This document shows, piece after piece, positions 1 through 11,017 of a stretch of 64,000 nt of DNA (position 1 is its first letter; each line of letters begins with the position of its first letter). The translations under genes and the position numbers were made by a program. The stretch covers positions 41,992,922-42,056,921 of the forward strand of contig NC_054743.1 of assembly GCF_018143015.1 (NCBI RefSeq), in the 5' to 3' direction. The notes beneath the pieces were generated by a model. The model did no database searches and had not been told where the DNA came from. It worked only from the letters and a program-made list of their open reading frames with translations. This stretch comes from Lytechinus variegatus. Taxonomy: Eukaryota > Echinodermata > Echinoidea > Temnopleuroida > Toxopneustidae.

Positions 1-840
1 AGGAAGCTCATTAAAACTGACTTTTAGTTGTTTTCTGTACTTTTTGAAACAGGCGAAACCTAACGCATGGAGGTGTGTTTTAAATGTTATGTCCAACTAC
101 TGATGTATCTTGCGGGTTGAATATTTCATGTAAATGTGTACTATTTATTGTATCAAGATATAGCAAAGTAGTGTTGCTTTAATGTACATTTGGACATATC
201 AACAAAGATTTGCACTATTGATTTTTGTAATTGCCCTGTTTTGAGGAAAATACAAACCCTGTATTTAAGCATAAACCTGGATTGATTGCCATTTATTAAG
301 TTTTGTGTTGTATTATTGGTGAAAATTAGTGAATGTAGATAAGATATGAATTTACAGGAAATCTCAAAAAAGGCTATCATTACACAGGTCTTATTAAAAA
401 AAAATGCTGAACTCTGATTCGTGTTGTATTTAATATTCATAATATGGATAAAAAAAACACTGCCTGAAAAATAATCTAATCAAATTCGGGTAGACAACAA
501 GCTGAGTACATAAAAAGTGAAATGGTGTCTTTGTTCACTTTTTATAAAAAGTGAAATGGTGTCTTTGTTTACTTTTTACTTCACACTTATGAAGCACTAA
601 ATAATGATGTTTATTTATTTTGCATGGCTTCATTTTTATAAACATACATGTATCACAAACAGGGGCGGCAGACCAAAGTTGAAAGGGGGGGGGGCAAAGG
701 GAAAAAAGGGGTACCTTTCAAAAAGGGCAATATCTTAAACATGGCAATATGCAGAATTTTTTTGCTGGGGGGGGCAGCATGCGTAATCTTTTTTAAAAAA
801 AACTTGAAAGCGAGGGAGCAAGGTGACCAAGCGTATCATT
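1..840. repeat. Remnant of tandem unit 0 (copy of 41080-41880)
   Basis: This stretch aligns nearly base for base with 41080-41880 of unit B, and its first 110 bases also match 23970-24110 of unit A. It contains no recognisable gene. Homology stops at about 842, where unit B continues into other sequence. It shows that another copy of the duplicated unit lies to the left of the window, in which this sequence sits much closer to the UGT gene than in units A and B. Confidence 0.8.
513..578. repeat. Direct repeat, two units of about 33 bp
   Basis: A unit beginning AAAAAGTGAAATGGTGTC occurs twice head to tail. The matching place in unit B (about 41580-41610) has a single shorter version, so the duplication is local and recent. 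Confidence 0.7.
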
Positions 841-1360
841 GAGATGCTTGAGCAGTAAAACAATGTAAGTTTTCAAAATTTCAGGAGAGGGGGGCAACTT
901 CCCCCTGCTCCCCCCCCCCCATGCCCTCAAAACAAAGAAAAATTGACTTTTTTTAAAATTATGTGTTTTATTGGTATTCAAAATCACATATAATCACAAT
1001 ATTTACAGGTAATTGGAATGATTTGAAACAGTTCAAACGCAGTAAAATCACAAAAAAAGATGAAATAAAAAATAAATGGAAAAAAAATAAAAAGGGTGAC
1101 ATAAATAAAAATAAAACAATGGACGATACAGGTTACTCTAAAGGGAATACACATCGAGATAAATGAAATAAATGATATTGGTGTATTTGGATCTGTTTGT
1201 AGGAACTTTGTTTTAGCGTTTTGGTATTTTCTACAATGGAGGACATATTGTTCAACATCCTCATTGGTTTTACAATGCAAGGGGAATTCAAATAAGTTTG
1301 ACGAGATCACCACGAAACTCCGCTATTAATTTTAGTCTCCGAGAGCTCCTGCCGATCATG
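655..1360. other. G/C-tract-rich repeat relic and AT-rich filler, no gene
   Basis: The segment starts with CAGGGGCGGCAGACC and holds several G and C homopolymer tracts, the look of decayed non-autonomous DNA transposons. The same start occurs at 41694. From about 960 to 1320 it is AT-rich without a convincing coding frame. Homology to the 3' flank of UGT-2 begins again near 1365. Confidence 0.4.
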
Positions 1361-1531
1361 ACGCTCTCCGGTGCAACAAAAGCTATAGCACCATCTACAT
1401 TTGATGCATTATAACCAAAACCGTATTCGCTAGAGTATCATTGAATGAAATTCTTAATAAAACATGTTGAAAAAAGTGGTGCTGCCCCCGCAACAACACT
1501 GTGTCTGCATGGTAATACTATAGTTATTATG

Positions 1532-4500
1532 TCAGTCTAATTTTGTTTTCCTTTTCCCGCAGACCATCCTCCAACATAATCTAACTCCAAATACAACCAC
1601 AAACACAATCACTGCCACTATCAGCAGAAGAAACGCCATCACATCCAGCATAAAATACTCTATTACAGAGAGTTCCATTGCAGATGATTTGAGATACTGC
1701 CCGCCATATTTGATCACATGCTCTATCCAGAATGCAGCTCGTTCTCTTGCCTGCATTGGCCTTTCTTTAATGATGGCAGAAACCGTTTTAGCCACTTCTG
1801 TGTACCTTTATGATAAAAAAGGGAGGAAAATATTTTACAGATTATTTCTTGTTTTGTATATAAAAACAAAGAACCACAAGCCACACCTGGTTTCCCGACT
1901 TTAACCCACATTTGTGCTAATTTTGCATCAACCTTTCGGGGTTCAATTTTGAACCTTTATTTCTTAGTGTGCACTGAGTGGTACTCCGAGCTTAAAAATA
2001 ATATCTAACTGAAAAGAATATAAATCACCAAGCAAAATTGGATCAATATAAGAAGAGAAAAAGTTATTGACATGAATATTCATCGGATGGGCTGCTGATG
2101 TTGTACATCCCAACTTTTCCTTTTTTTGTGTTATATGATTTTTGTTCATCTGTTCAAATCATATCATTTCAGCCAGGAGTACCCCTTTAAATAATGTTTA
2201 CCTGATCTTTCTGCGAATTTAGAAATTCTACTAATTTGAATAAGAACTTACTTTGGATTGCTGATGACGTCATGTAAGGCGTTGTAGATTACGTCCGCAC
2301 TGGCAGACAGTTTGTCTATCTTTCTGCCCATCCCTCGCGCTTCGACTCTGGCTGCTACGTCGAACTGATCCCCATGAAGCGGGACGACGACCACGGGGAC
2401 GCCGTGGTAACAGGCTTCTTGGAAGCCGTTGTTGCCTCCTTGATAGAGAAACACTCGTGTCTTAGGATGGCCTGTGACGACCAGAAGAGATATAAGAAGA
2501 CGATAAGAGATGATACTGAATATATCATCTGCTAAAATTAACTGTATTACTATACTCAAACAAGTCTAAAGAGTGTTTAAGATAAGTTTATGAGAGGTTA
2601 ATGCATATGGAATAAAGGTTGATTTTCGCCCTATTTTCTGGTTCATTAATTCTGTTCTAAACGTGAACAAAAAGTTTGGTCAATATTCAGGGCTCGTTTT
2701 GTTTTATTGACTTGCTTTTGTTGTTTTTTTTTCAAATGAGAGTTGCCAGGGATGCCCAAACACAAAAAATTAATAGCAATAAAGAAAAAAGAGTAACGAA
2801 CCACCTAGTGACTTACATCATCATCGGGGGGGATCAAAATCTGCATAATTGGCCATATATACAGCGTTTATTCTTGTCCTAACATTTACGTCAGTGATTC
2901 CAAATATTGGTATTAATAAATCATTATATTCAGCACAAGTGTAATATGCGCCAACTTCAAGCAACAGCCGTCATCATTAAACACGACAGACTACCATTTC
3001 ACACCCACCAAGAAGATCATTCTGAGGAACCCATGGCATGACCTTCACATTGGAAGGAACTTTGAGTTCACCGATCGGATCCTTCATTTGCCATATCACC
3101 TTCTGCGGCAATCTTTGGAAAGCTTCGGCAAACTCTTCGGCAAATCCCGGTTGAACGATCGTGATCTCTCCGAAGTACGTGCCGAGAGTGAACAAAATAA
3201 CACCATGGTCGCCTGAGCTCTCCATGAAATCTTCCAGCTCCTGAAGATGAAAAATCGGTAATGATAAAAGGATAAGAATTTTGAGAAGAAACGTTCATAT
3301 ATCAATCATTGAAACCGCGAACTACAATCATGTACAGGTCGATTTTGAGAGATATGAAAACCATATAGATATGCAAACGTTAACTCAACGGATTTGGTTG
3401 CATCCTATATTATTATTACCGGGATGAATTTAAGTCTCCATGAGACACCATTTTAAGTAGGCCTACTGTCGCATAATAAATGCAATTCAATGTGAGCCGA
3501 AATGAATTTGATTAAATCTCCTACTACCAGAATTATGTATCTAATTTTCCATTCTTAATACTTCACTTGCTCTATACTGCTTCAGCAAGATTTACTGTTG
3601 AAATCGATCATATTCGTTTGTAAATATTAAGATTTACACGATAAATTACGCTAGAGGGATGGCTGGATGAACAAAACCCTCCAACCAGAAAGTCAAAACC
3701 CATGGCCTATACCCAATACTATACACACCTCGTCAAGTTCTGCGGGTGGCCATGCTGTCAGCCCACCGCCGACAGGAATCACGTTTGGCACAATCGGGAA
3801 AGGGAACTCCATGACGAAGTCAAAGTTCTGGAGATGCAAATCAGCAAGTTCATGATAAAGAGACATCTTGTAGTTAATGACATTCTCAAGCCCTGTATTT
3901 TTCCCTACGCGTACATAGGCTGGTATGGCCACTCCCCCACCAAGCAAAGCGTAGACAACGGATTGTAGAAGGTTGGCCGTCCGCTGGAAGAAACTCATCC
4001 TGTTGGTGAAGCCTGTGTTGAGTTCTGGCTGATATGCCGGGTTGTACGGCGAACCGTAAGAGAACAACGCCATGGCCTGAGGGGTGATTGGCGTCAGGGT
4101 CACAAGGGCTATCCTCTTGCTGTAGTTCAGGTTGCGTTCCAGCGCCGCCCGGATCATCACACCACACAACCAAGTCATATCAACGACGACGGCGTCTACG
4201 ACTTCCAGACGCTTCATGAGCTCGACGTCGAGGAGGATGTCTTCACAGTCGTCTGCCATCGACTCGATCAAGAAGAAGACGGACTTGATGAGACCGTCGT
4301 TGCTTTTCCCCAACGAAAGGGCTCCGAACTCCTTCCAGAAATCTCGAATCTCTTGGACGGACCGTTTGTGATGATCGAAGACTTCGAAAGACAGATTAGA
4401 GTACTTGGGGTTCCTTGTATGGTGTTCGAATGCCCTGCTGATGAGGAGTGTTGCGTTGTGACCTCGCTGGACGAGACCTTCACCGATAGCTGCCCCGAGG

Positions 4501-4634
4501 AAGAAGTGACTCCCTTCTCCGTACATGGAAGATATCAATACATTGCTACCGGAAGCACAGGGTGATGATACAAAAAAGACAAGATAGATTCCAGATAGAG
4601 TTGTATAAATAACGCGAGATATATTCACATCCAT
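1532..4634 (-). CDS. UDP-glucuronosyltransferase-like gene, copy 1 (four coding exons)
   Basis: The gene encodes a family-1 glycosyltransferase that would move a sugar from a UDP-sugar to small lipophilic acceptors in the ER lumen. Coding exons are 4634-3729, 3240-3009, 2471-2252 and 1805-1532. All introns are GT..AG and phases agree, giving 543 residues, normal for the family. Residues 1-30 form a signal peptide. His43 (in GEGSHF) and Asp152 (in VVDMTW) sit where the catalytic His-Asp pair is expected. Exon 2 ends in WVPQNDLLG. Exon 3 carries [12 protein letters not shown] and the sugar-binding pair Asp414-Gln415. Residues about 505-526 form a membrane segment followed by a basic tail ending KTKLD, a KxKxx ER-retrieval signal. 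I chose the ATG at 4634 because the longer frame begins at TTG. The usual His of the HGG motif is Gln here. The exact sugar donor and acceptor cannot be read from sequence. Confidence 0.9.
1980..2186. mobile_element. MITE in intron 3 of UGT copy 1
   Basis: The ends are inverted repeats of about 15 bp: GGTACTCCGAGCTTA on the left and the complement of GGTACTCCTGGCTGA on the right. The element is about 207 bp and non-coding. The same insertion is at 33497-33730 in UGT-2 and, split by an LTR element, at 53060-60568 in UGT-3, so it predates the gene duplications. A relative lies at about 9590-9870. Confidence 0.6.
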
Positions 4635-4651
4635 CTTAATAAGAGTGTCGG

Positions 4652-4664
4652 CCAATTGTCCAAT
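4652..4664 (-). promoter_or_regulatory. Paired CCAAT boxes just upstream of UGT copy 1
   Basis: Two CCAAT pentamers (4652-4656 and 4660-4664 on the plus strand, so ATTGG in gene orientation) lie about 18-30 bases upstream of the start codon. They are conserved in all three gene copies. They could be NF-Y-type elements of a proximal promoter, or merely lie in the 5' leader. No clear TATA box is visible. Confidence 0.35.
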
Positions 4665-5273
4665 TCGTTTTTATTTTGTTCTGATGATGACTTATGAAAA
4701 CTGCTGAAATCTTGGAATGACTAGCCGATCGATCGAACCTCACATAATTACCACGCCTCCTTATTATAACATAGAAACCGATTTACGCTCATAGAACGTA
4801 CAATATAAATGATATAATTCGACAGCAGTGTTCTCAGAGTGCATGTGGTTCTATTATTTACATAGAACACTGTTTGATTAACAGATTAATGAGCTTACGT
4901 AATTCCAATCGCTGAACGTATAGTGTTGGCTTACGATTTAACAAAAATCGAGGGGGGGGGGAATAATGAAGATTTGATAACATCTTGACACATGCACATA
5001 ATTGGGAAAATATCAGACTGAATTGCCCAAATAAAATTGAATCGTTTTCAAAGGTTCTAGGGTCTGATTCGTAATAAAAAAAAGAGAGAGAAAAAAAATG
5101 AAAATAAACATCCATATCCACGCATGGCCATACCACTTAGTAGCTGTAAATAGATTTGTACCAAAGACTGAAACACTCTTTTACCGTTTTCTAAAATCGT
5201 GAACGAACATACTAAAAAACGCCTCTTTAGTCTTTACGAGAAATCTGAACATCAGGCCTATATACGTCGATAT

Positions 5274-5425
5274 CTGGGGAGCGTTTCATGAAGGGACTTT
5301 GTCCGACAAGTTCTGTTTTATCCGACAATTACCATAGTAACAGTCCCTCTCAGCCAATCAGAATCAAGTAAAGATGTCAGATCTGACAACTTGTCAGACA
5401 AAAATGTTGATGAAACGCTCCCCAG
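5274..5425. mobile_element. Short MITE with CTGGGGAGCGTTTCAT ends
   Basis: The 152 bp element starts CTGGGGAGCGTTTCATGAA and ends in the near-perfect inverted copy. Inner GTCCGACAAGT and ACTTGTCAGAC-like motifs form a second layer of dyad symmetry. It is non-coding and typical of small non-autonomous DNA transposons. Confidence 0.65.
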
Positions 5426-5483
5426 GACTTGTTCGTTCTCGTAGATTATGTTAAAGAGATAACACAATATTTTTTTATAATTA

Positions 5484-5575
5484 TGAGGCGATATATCCCT
5501 TTTCTTTTAATTGTCGTGACAAAAAATCTTGAGGCGATGTATCCCTTTCTTTTAATAATTATTGTCATGACATAA
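5484..5575. repeat. Local direct repeat containing GAGGCGATATATCCC
   Basis: Two diverged copies of about 45 bp begin GAGGCGAT at 5484 and 5531 and run through a TTTCTTTTAAT tract to GTCRTGACA. No coding content. Confidence 0.6.
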
Positions 5576-6674
5576 CTTTGATTTTAGAAAATGTGGTTGC
5601 AAATTGCATTTTCTTTATATTTTGTTGAAAAATAAGCATTATTGTTTTATTATCCACAAGAACTATTATCAGGTATACAACAGAACAAGAGAGACATAAA
5701 ACGAGAGGGAGAGAGAGGGAGAGGGGGGGGGGGGACAGGCCCGCCGGAACACTTTCATTTTTTTGGGGGGGCAAAATCCCGAAGGGGGCACAATATTTTT
5801 GACAGCGTGAGATACCGTAGCGATCGAGGGGGAGAGGGCATGGGACCCCCCGTTAGGATTTTGTGTAAAAATGGAGTTTAAAAGTTACGTTTCTAAGAGA
5901 ATTCAAAAATAAATTTCTTGAGAATTAAACATAGAATTCACTACGAAAGACTATACTCAGAGTTTATGAGAACCTATGAAATCTTAATTCAGAATGTGGT
6001 TTTCGTGTCTGATCAATTAAATTACGTAATACGCTTATATTGACTCAAAATACCAGAAATTACATTTTTCATGCAATATCCTTTCAGAAATATTTATTTA
6101 TGTACATTTACATACACGGACGACGCGACAGAGCACAATTATCATAAGTTTCAAGGAGTGTATTAAGCAGAAGAAGCGTAACAACAGAAACAAAATACAT
6201 TCTAATGAATGTCTTTTTAAATTCAAAATGTCATACTGTTCTGACGTGGCAGACGTCGATAAGCGCTTAAATCCCCATTCTATTTAAATCATTTCTGACC
6301 TCAGCATTGGAGAGAGTCCCTGATTATCCATGCATAGGCAAAACGTTTCATACTTTGTAACTGGAGGAAAAAGAAATATGACCTGCTTAATTATTGTCTA
6401 ACAATTTAAAACTTTTCTGAAAATTTAAAACATTACTCGATTTATGTGTTTCCTTTGGCATGTTTTGTATGGCTGGGAAGCACTTTTGGATGACCCCTTC
6501 AAAATCTTCTTTTTTCTTTACATATTTTCTGGGGGAAATGTGACCATAACTATATAGGAAATGATGAATATCAAATTCCAGGAAATATTCATATGTAAAT
6601 AATCATGAACTAACAAACTACGGCAGTTCATAATGTACATTATGTAACATTATTTAGAAGAAAACAATTACATT

Positions 6675-6905
6675 CCAACAGCGGATGTGGTTTACGGTAC
6701 ACCTAGCTTGTGGAGTTTTAGGAAAAAGTGGATAGAGGAAGAAGTGAAATTGATAGGAGGAAGTAGACTGTTGATAGTCGAGTAATTTTTTGTTCAAACG
6801 AGCGTAGTCCTGATAAAGACAGTAAACCAGAAAAGGTTGAAGAAGAGGCTTGATTAGTTGATAGATGAGTACTCCTGCTCTGCACTCCATTCGCCGACTC
6901 AAGCT
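6675..6905. repeat. Dispersed repeat, copy 1 (GGTTTACGGTACACC family)
   Basis: The segment starts GATGTGGTTTACGGTACACC, has a purine-rich middle and carries TAGTCCTGATAAAGACAGT near its end. The same order of motifs is found at 10680-10960. The family is not recognised; it is a diverged dispersed repeat. Confidence 0.5.
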
Positions 6906-7125
6906 AGCATCTTCTCATTTATCCAATAAGTAACTACTCAATCCTCTATAACTCTTTAAACTTTTCGGTTTTACAGCTATTTCCAGATTCCATATGTTGC
7001 TCGAGTAACTAGCGTTCACGCGCGTTGGTGATATCGGGTCCGGTCTGAGCGTTTCTGGGCGACCGCGCGTTTGTTAGCCGACACAGCCAGCATGCAGATC
7101 GGTCTGAAATGTATTCATTAATAGG

Positions 7126-7727
7126 CCCCCATTCCACAGAACGGAGACCATTGAAAGACCACTGAAAGACTTAAAATTGGTGAGGTCTTACAGCGGTTTT
7201 CAAGATCAATGAAATTTGTCATCTCTGTGGAATGGCTCAGAAAGACCCCTCAAAGAACTCTGAAAGACTGATGGATATTTCTTGTCGTACTTAGACTAGT
7301 CCTCTCGAGATCTTTCAATGGTCTTTCAGAGATCTTTTATGCAATAAGTGATCTTTCTGAATTCTTTCCATGGACTTTCAATGGTCTTTCAATGATCTTT
7401 CAATAATCTCTCATGAGTCTTACAGTGATCTCCGCAAAAATCTTGAGAGACTGCCGAAAGATCAATGAAAGACTATGAAGACCTTTAAAAGTTCATCGAA
7501 AGACCACTGAAAGACAATTTTCCTGTAAGACCGTTGTAAGACTGTTTTCAACCGTTTCAAAAAGTTTTGGAGCCCATGAAGACCACGAAGACCACTGAAA
7601 GATTGGTCAGGACTCGTGTAAGACCTCAAAGACCATTGTAGGTTCATTGAGAGACCTCTGAAAGATCAACCAAAATTCATGGTCTTTCAAAGGTCTTCCA
7701 GCGGTCTTGTTCTCTGTGGAATGGGGG
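7126..7727. mobile_element. 602 bp inverted-repeat element built of GAAAGACC-type repeats
   Basis: The ends are CCCCCATTCCACAGA and its inverted copy TCTGTGGAATGGGGG. Between them the words GAAAGACC and GGTCTTTC recur dozens of times at spacings of about 11 or 22 bases, in both orientations. There is no protein-coding frame. It behaves like a non-autonomous DNA transposon whose interior has grown by short tandem repetition. Confidence 0.65.
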
Positions 7728-7843
7728 TTTAAAGGTTAAACGTTATCACACTGTAATAAGATGAAAAAGGGGCTTATCAAAGGTATGTTTCACAGAGGGA
7801 CATGTTCGTCAAAAGACGCAAGGCTTACTAAGATGTGTAATTG

Positions 7844-7916
7844 CCCCTTTCTTCATCACCCTGCCCCCCCCCCCGCTTCCGGCGCCCTTGGGGGGGGAGG
7901 GTGATGAAGAAAGGGG
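7844..7916. repeat. Palindrome with C10/G9 inner arms
   Basis: CCCCTTTCTTCATCACCCT on the left is mirrored by AGGGTGATGAAGAAAGGGG on the right, around a GC-rich loop. The arms are nearly perfect over about 19 bp plus the homopolymer, so the sequence could extrude as a hairpin. Confidence 0.7.
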
Positions 7917-8754
7917 AGGTAAATTTCGCCTTACTCAGGCACCTTTTATATTAATTAAAGTTTAAGAAACGTTTTACAAAGAATGGAAATATTCAAAGTC
8001 TACCGCCAACTCGATGGCATCTCGGTGAGAGGAAAATTAGCAATACAGAAGAGCGCCAATTTGTGACGGCTGCTGTTAACGCCTCTGCACATCTTGGTCT
8101 GCGACCCGATTTGGAACAAAACGAATAATATTTGATGCGAATAATGAGACATGGAATATCTCGCTGTGTATATGTTTTTTTGTCCAATATTTGGAAAGAA
8201 AAACATAAACGTACAAATTACTCATCCAAACACCAGTGAATTCCGAAAATATATAGAACATGAAATTATAAAAACAATTTCGAAGGCGACTCAGGACGGC
8301 AAACACCTGGAAACAACATTAAACCTGAAACACAGAAAAACAATTCAGACGACTCCTTTCTGAACTCAATGTACAGACTGTTATCATAACCGTGCACGCA
8401 TTGTATATTCCCCAATGTTTTACTTCTGAAATCAAATTCCATAGCTATTCCTTGTCTGATTTTATATTAAAAAATGGCATTAAAAAAAACTACATTGTTA
8501 TTTTTTGTTGTGTCAATACCCACAGAAGACAAACTAAATTATATATACCCCTAGGATACACGCTCCCCTCTGCTTTTTTTCACCCTACTACCTTTTCTTG
8601 TAATTTCAGTCTCCATTGATAATTTGCATCTCCTCGACAAGGGGAAGGAGTTTTAAACAAATCTTTCACGGCCAGAACACCCAATTCATTTGATGTTACA
8701 CACCGGAATGTGTAACATGCAAAGATACCAATAATATTTGCAATTGACTATAAC

Positions 8755-8945
8755 TGTTTTTGGGGTGGGGGTGCTGAAGTTAATTTGACAAGCCAAAAAT
8801 GAAAAGGTTTACTCTAAATTTAAGGTCGTTTTAATTTCACTCGATTTTTGGGGTGGGGGTGCTGAAGTTAATTTGACAAGCCAAAAATTAAAATGAAAAG
8901 GTTTACTCTAAATCTAAGGTCGTTTTAATTTCACTCCAAATTAAA
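8755..8945. repeat. Tandem duplication of a roughly 90 bp unit
   Basis: A unit starting TTTTTGGGGTGGGGGTGCTG and running to GTCGTTTTAATTTCACTC occurs twice in tandem with few changes. The following 450 bases repeat the words TTGACAAGC, poly-A and AATTTTAGGGGG, linking this region to the MITEs at 9056-9385 and 10027-10226. Confidence 0.7.
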
Positions 8946-9055
8946 GGTCGTTTGGTCCAAAAAAATTGACAAGCAAAAAAAAAAGTTTCAACACATTTTG
9001 TTTTTACATACATTTCACAAATGTGATACACTTACCCGAATTCAGGGGGGGGGGG

Positions 9056-9385
9056 CATTGGCGGAGGAAGCCAACAAATTTAGGGGGTGTCCACCTGAAA
9101 TTTTGGGATGGACACAAAAGGTTATGAACCTAAATTTTAGGAGTGGCTAACCAAAATCTTTTGACAAGCAAAAAAAAAAAAGGTCATCAACCTAAATTTT
9201 AGGGGGTTGGACAACACATGTTTTGAGGGTCCAGGTGACTTTAGGGGGGGACGCTAGAAAAAAATTGACAAGCAAAAAAAAAAAAAAGGTTATGAAAAAA
9301 AATTTAGGGGGGGAACGTACGTCCCCTCACCTAAAATTTAGGGGGGGGGGGGCACGCCCCCCTCCGCTTGCTTCCGCCGCCTATG
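9056..9385. mobile_element. MITE with CATTGGCGGAGGAAGC ends
   Basis: The left end reads CATTGGCGGAGGAAGC and the right end is the inverted, slightly diverged GCTTCCGCCGCCTATG. The interior is made of repeated TTGACAAGC, poly-A and AATTTTAGGGGG blocks. Non-coding. The same family is at 10027-10226. Confidence 0.6.
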
Positions 9386-9589
9386 GGGGGTGCTACTTTT
9401 GGAAAATAATACAAGCACCCCCTGGGAAAATCTTGGATCTAACCCCCACCCCTGCACCACCGCCTCCCAAGGCCATGCCACTTACATTGGCGAGTGGTAC
9501 CACGCGCGTCCATTGGGTTTCCGAGTCGAAAAGCAATCAAGTATGATCTGAAAGTGCACACAAGTATTGGCGTGTGAAACCCTACCTTT

Positions 9590-9870
9590 AAAGGGAAACT
9601 CCTGGCTGAAGATATTAATATCTAAATAAATACAGTAAAATTCACAAATCAAAATGCTCAAAATTTCATCAAAATCGGATAACAAATAACGAAGTTATTG
9701 ATTTTGGAAGATTTCCATTATTCCGTTTAAAAAAGTATTGTAGGCATGTCTTCATGAATATTCATTAGGTGGGCTGATGATGTCACATCCCATTTTTCTT
9801 TTTACTTATGTTATTACATGATGTCATACTTGTTTCCCTTTTTCATAAGTGTGTCAATGATGTAATTATG
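9590..9870. mobile_element. Diverged relative of the UGT intron 3 MITE
   Basis: It begins AAAGGGAAACTCCTGGCTGAAG and contains ATGAATATTCATTAGGTGGG and a GATGTCACATCCC block. The same blocks, in the same order, occur in the intron 3 MITE at 1980-2186. The right end is poorly defined. Confidence 0.45.
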
Positions 9871-10026
9871 ATCAAATCAGTTGCAGCAAGAAATAACTAA
9901 TGCACTAAATCAGTTGTCAATTCAGTTGATTTAGTTCTTGGTAGAACAATTTTTTGAAGATCGGCTTTTTGATACCCTTTACGGGTGCACGCGCGGCCCG
10001 CATCCAAAAGCTATATATAAAAAAAA

Positions 10027-10226
10027 CATAGGCGGCGGAAGCGGGGGGGGGGGGGGGGTGGGTTTGACAGATACCCCCCAAAAAATGAGGTGGGGGGACG
10101 GTCCCCCTAAATTTGTAGTTGATAACTTTTTTTTTATTTTTGCTTTTTGCTTGTCAATTTTTTTACATGTGTCCATCACAAAATTTTAGGTACACCCCCC
10201 TAATTTTTTGGCTTCCTCCGCCAATG
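10027..10226. mobile_element. Second MITE of the GGCGGAGGAAGC family
   Basis: Inverted ends CATAGGCGGCGGAAGC and GGCTTCCTCCGCCAATG enclose G-rich and TTGCTTGTCAATTTTTT blocks shared, in the opposite orientation, with the element at 9056-9385. Both flanks are A-rich, so the target duplication cannot be read. Confidence 0.6.
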
Positions 10227-10679
10227 AAAAAAACCCTTTAAACGCGTTTTTTGGTCACGCATGACTGTGTACAGCAATATGTATGACTGCCCCCCCCCCC
10301 CCATATACAGCTCATTAAGACGCTTTCGATTGGGACCAAAGACGAATAGTGGTACTTTGACAAATTAGCATTTTTTTGCACACCAATACTTAACAATATC
10401 ACAATCAGAATCAAATCAGCTTACTCGGTGGAACGGACACTATAGATATCACGAGGTTAGGGGTAAACGGAATTATTCAATTATAAGACCTAATTAATTT
10501 GATTATCGTTTGCAAAATTACAACTGTATATCGATTTACCATGATGGATTCTAATTTCTGTGCGAAAACATAAAATCATTAATTCGACGCCGGTCAGGGA
10601 TAAGGGAGGCATGCAGACTCCATAAATAAGATCAAACTAAATATGTTGTTTGAAGGTTTGGATGGTGGCATGTACAATT

Positions 10680-10960
10680 GCTGATGCGGTTTACGGTACA
10701 CCATGTGGAGTGTTATAGAAACAGTGTATAGAAGAAGAGAAGAAATGGATAGGCTATAAAGTGGAGATGGAGTGGAGATTTGAGATGAGAGTATTCTTTC
10801 TTAAAAGTAGTCCTGAAAAGGACTGTAAACCAGAAGGAATGCTGAGTGAGAACAGCTTGAGTAGTAGAGCTGATGAGGAGATGCTGGCTTGAGTTTGCGA
10901 GTAGAGATGATGAGTAGTAGAGAGACTCGACCTTTCGGACATGTTGACCGTCACTCCTGA
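10680..10960. repeat. Dispersed repeat, copy 2 (GGTTTACGGTACACC family)
   Basis: It shares with 6675-6905 the start GATGCGGTTTACGGTACACC, the purine-rich middle and TAGTCCTGAAAAGGACTGT. It runs into the palindrome at 10901-11017. Confidence 0.5.
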
Positions 10961-11017
10961 AGACGGGCAGTCAACTTATCCGAAACGTCGAGTCTCTCTA
11001 CTACTCATCATCTCTAC
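10901..11017. repeat. Palindrome with roughly 50 bp arms
   Basis: The left arm starts GTAGAGATGATGAGTAGTAG and the right arm ends with its complement. The arms pair almost throughout around a short centre that contains CTCCTGAAGACGGG. A stable cruciform or long hairpin is possible. It is probably a transposon end that inserted head to head. Confidence 0.7.

Noticed and set aside
2248-2559. UGT exon 3 as a separate small gene
   Set aside because: The 3' splice site at 2472, donor at 2251 and matching phases with exons 2 and 4 show it is an internal exon.
4132-4565. Plus-strand frames opposite UGT exon 1 (also at 35657-36093 and 62496-62932)
   Set aside because: They are antisense shadows of the exon. 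Conservation follows the minus-strand protein.
10950-10990. Hammerhead ribozyme core (CTGAAGA ... GAAAC)
   Set aside because: The bases next to the two core words cannot form the needed stem II (C faces C), and no matching stems I and III are visible.
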